A stretch of DNA of 6,552 bases, from NCBI GenBank assembly GCA_003487955.1, contig DNNJ01000145.1, positions 1 through 6,552 on the forward strand, read 5' to 3'. A program made the translations under genes and the position numbers. The notes under the pieces are model-generated. The model saw only the letters and a list, made by a program, of their open reading frames with translations. It did not search any database and was not told the origin of the DNA. The first letter of the stretch is position 1, and each line of letters starts with the position of its first letter. Source of the stretch: Clostridiales bacterium. Its GTDB lineage: Bacteria > Bacillota > Clostridia > Tissierellales > Sedimentibacteraceae. This document shows positions 6,544 through 6,552 of the stretch, in pieces.

Positions 6544-6552
6544 CATTAAACT

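Noticed and set aside
1..6552. CRISPR array, transposase, phage, toxin-antitoxin or defence genes
   Set aside because: No direct-repeat array and no protein of these types is visible; the window is mainly conserved housekeeping genes.

Overview
The window is low-GC DNA with strong purine-rich ribosome binding sites and ATGA stop/start overlaps, pointing to a Gram-positive (Firmicutes) chromosome. The gene order dnaG - rpoD - trmK - Nif3-family is the conserved Firmicutes macromolecular-synthesis neighbourhood. Two details favour Clostridia (in the broad sense) over Bacilli: the RNase P RNA has class A architecture, whereas Bacilli use class B, and the Nif3 protein lacks the middle insert of Bacillus YqfO. 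I cannot name the species.

Layout, all genes on the + strand. 1-1059: 3' part of DNA primase dnaG, its start lying outside the window. 1056-2225: the housekeeping sigma factor rpoD/sigA, overlapping dnaG by 4 nt. 2226-2504: a 279-nt gap filled mostly by a 196-nt imperfect palindrome (MITE-like or a large RNA hairpin), then a perfect 10-bp hairpin just before the next ribosome binding site. 2505-3179: trmK, tRNA adenine-N1 methyltransferase. 3176-3949: a short-form Nif3-family metal-binding protein, overlapping trmK by 4 nt. 3958-5886: a two-domain NAD+ synthetase, 8 nt downstream. 5887-5943: a spacer carrying a near-consensus sigma-A promoter. 5944-6279: the RNase P RNA gene, closed by a T-run. 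6357-6479: a possible 40-residue small protein with its own ribosome binding site. 6513-6543: a strong hairpin with a GCAA loop.

Two units seem likely: dnaG-rpoD (replication priming and transcription initiation), and trmK-nif3-nadE (tRNA modification, a metal protein of uncertain role, and NAD synthesis). rnpB has its own promoter. No terminator is obvious after nadE, so readthrough into rnpB is possible.

The most interesting observation is in the NAD+ synthetase. It has the full length and layout of a glutamine-dependent enzyme, and its glutaminase Glu48 and Lys117 are present, but the position of the catalytic cysteine is Gly172. The ATP-pyrophosphatase half looks intact. This predicts an enzyme that kept its glutaminase fold but uses free ammonia, or ammonia from a partner. 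I see no CRISPR array, transposase, phage gene or defence system here.
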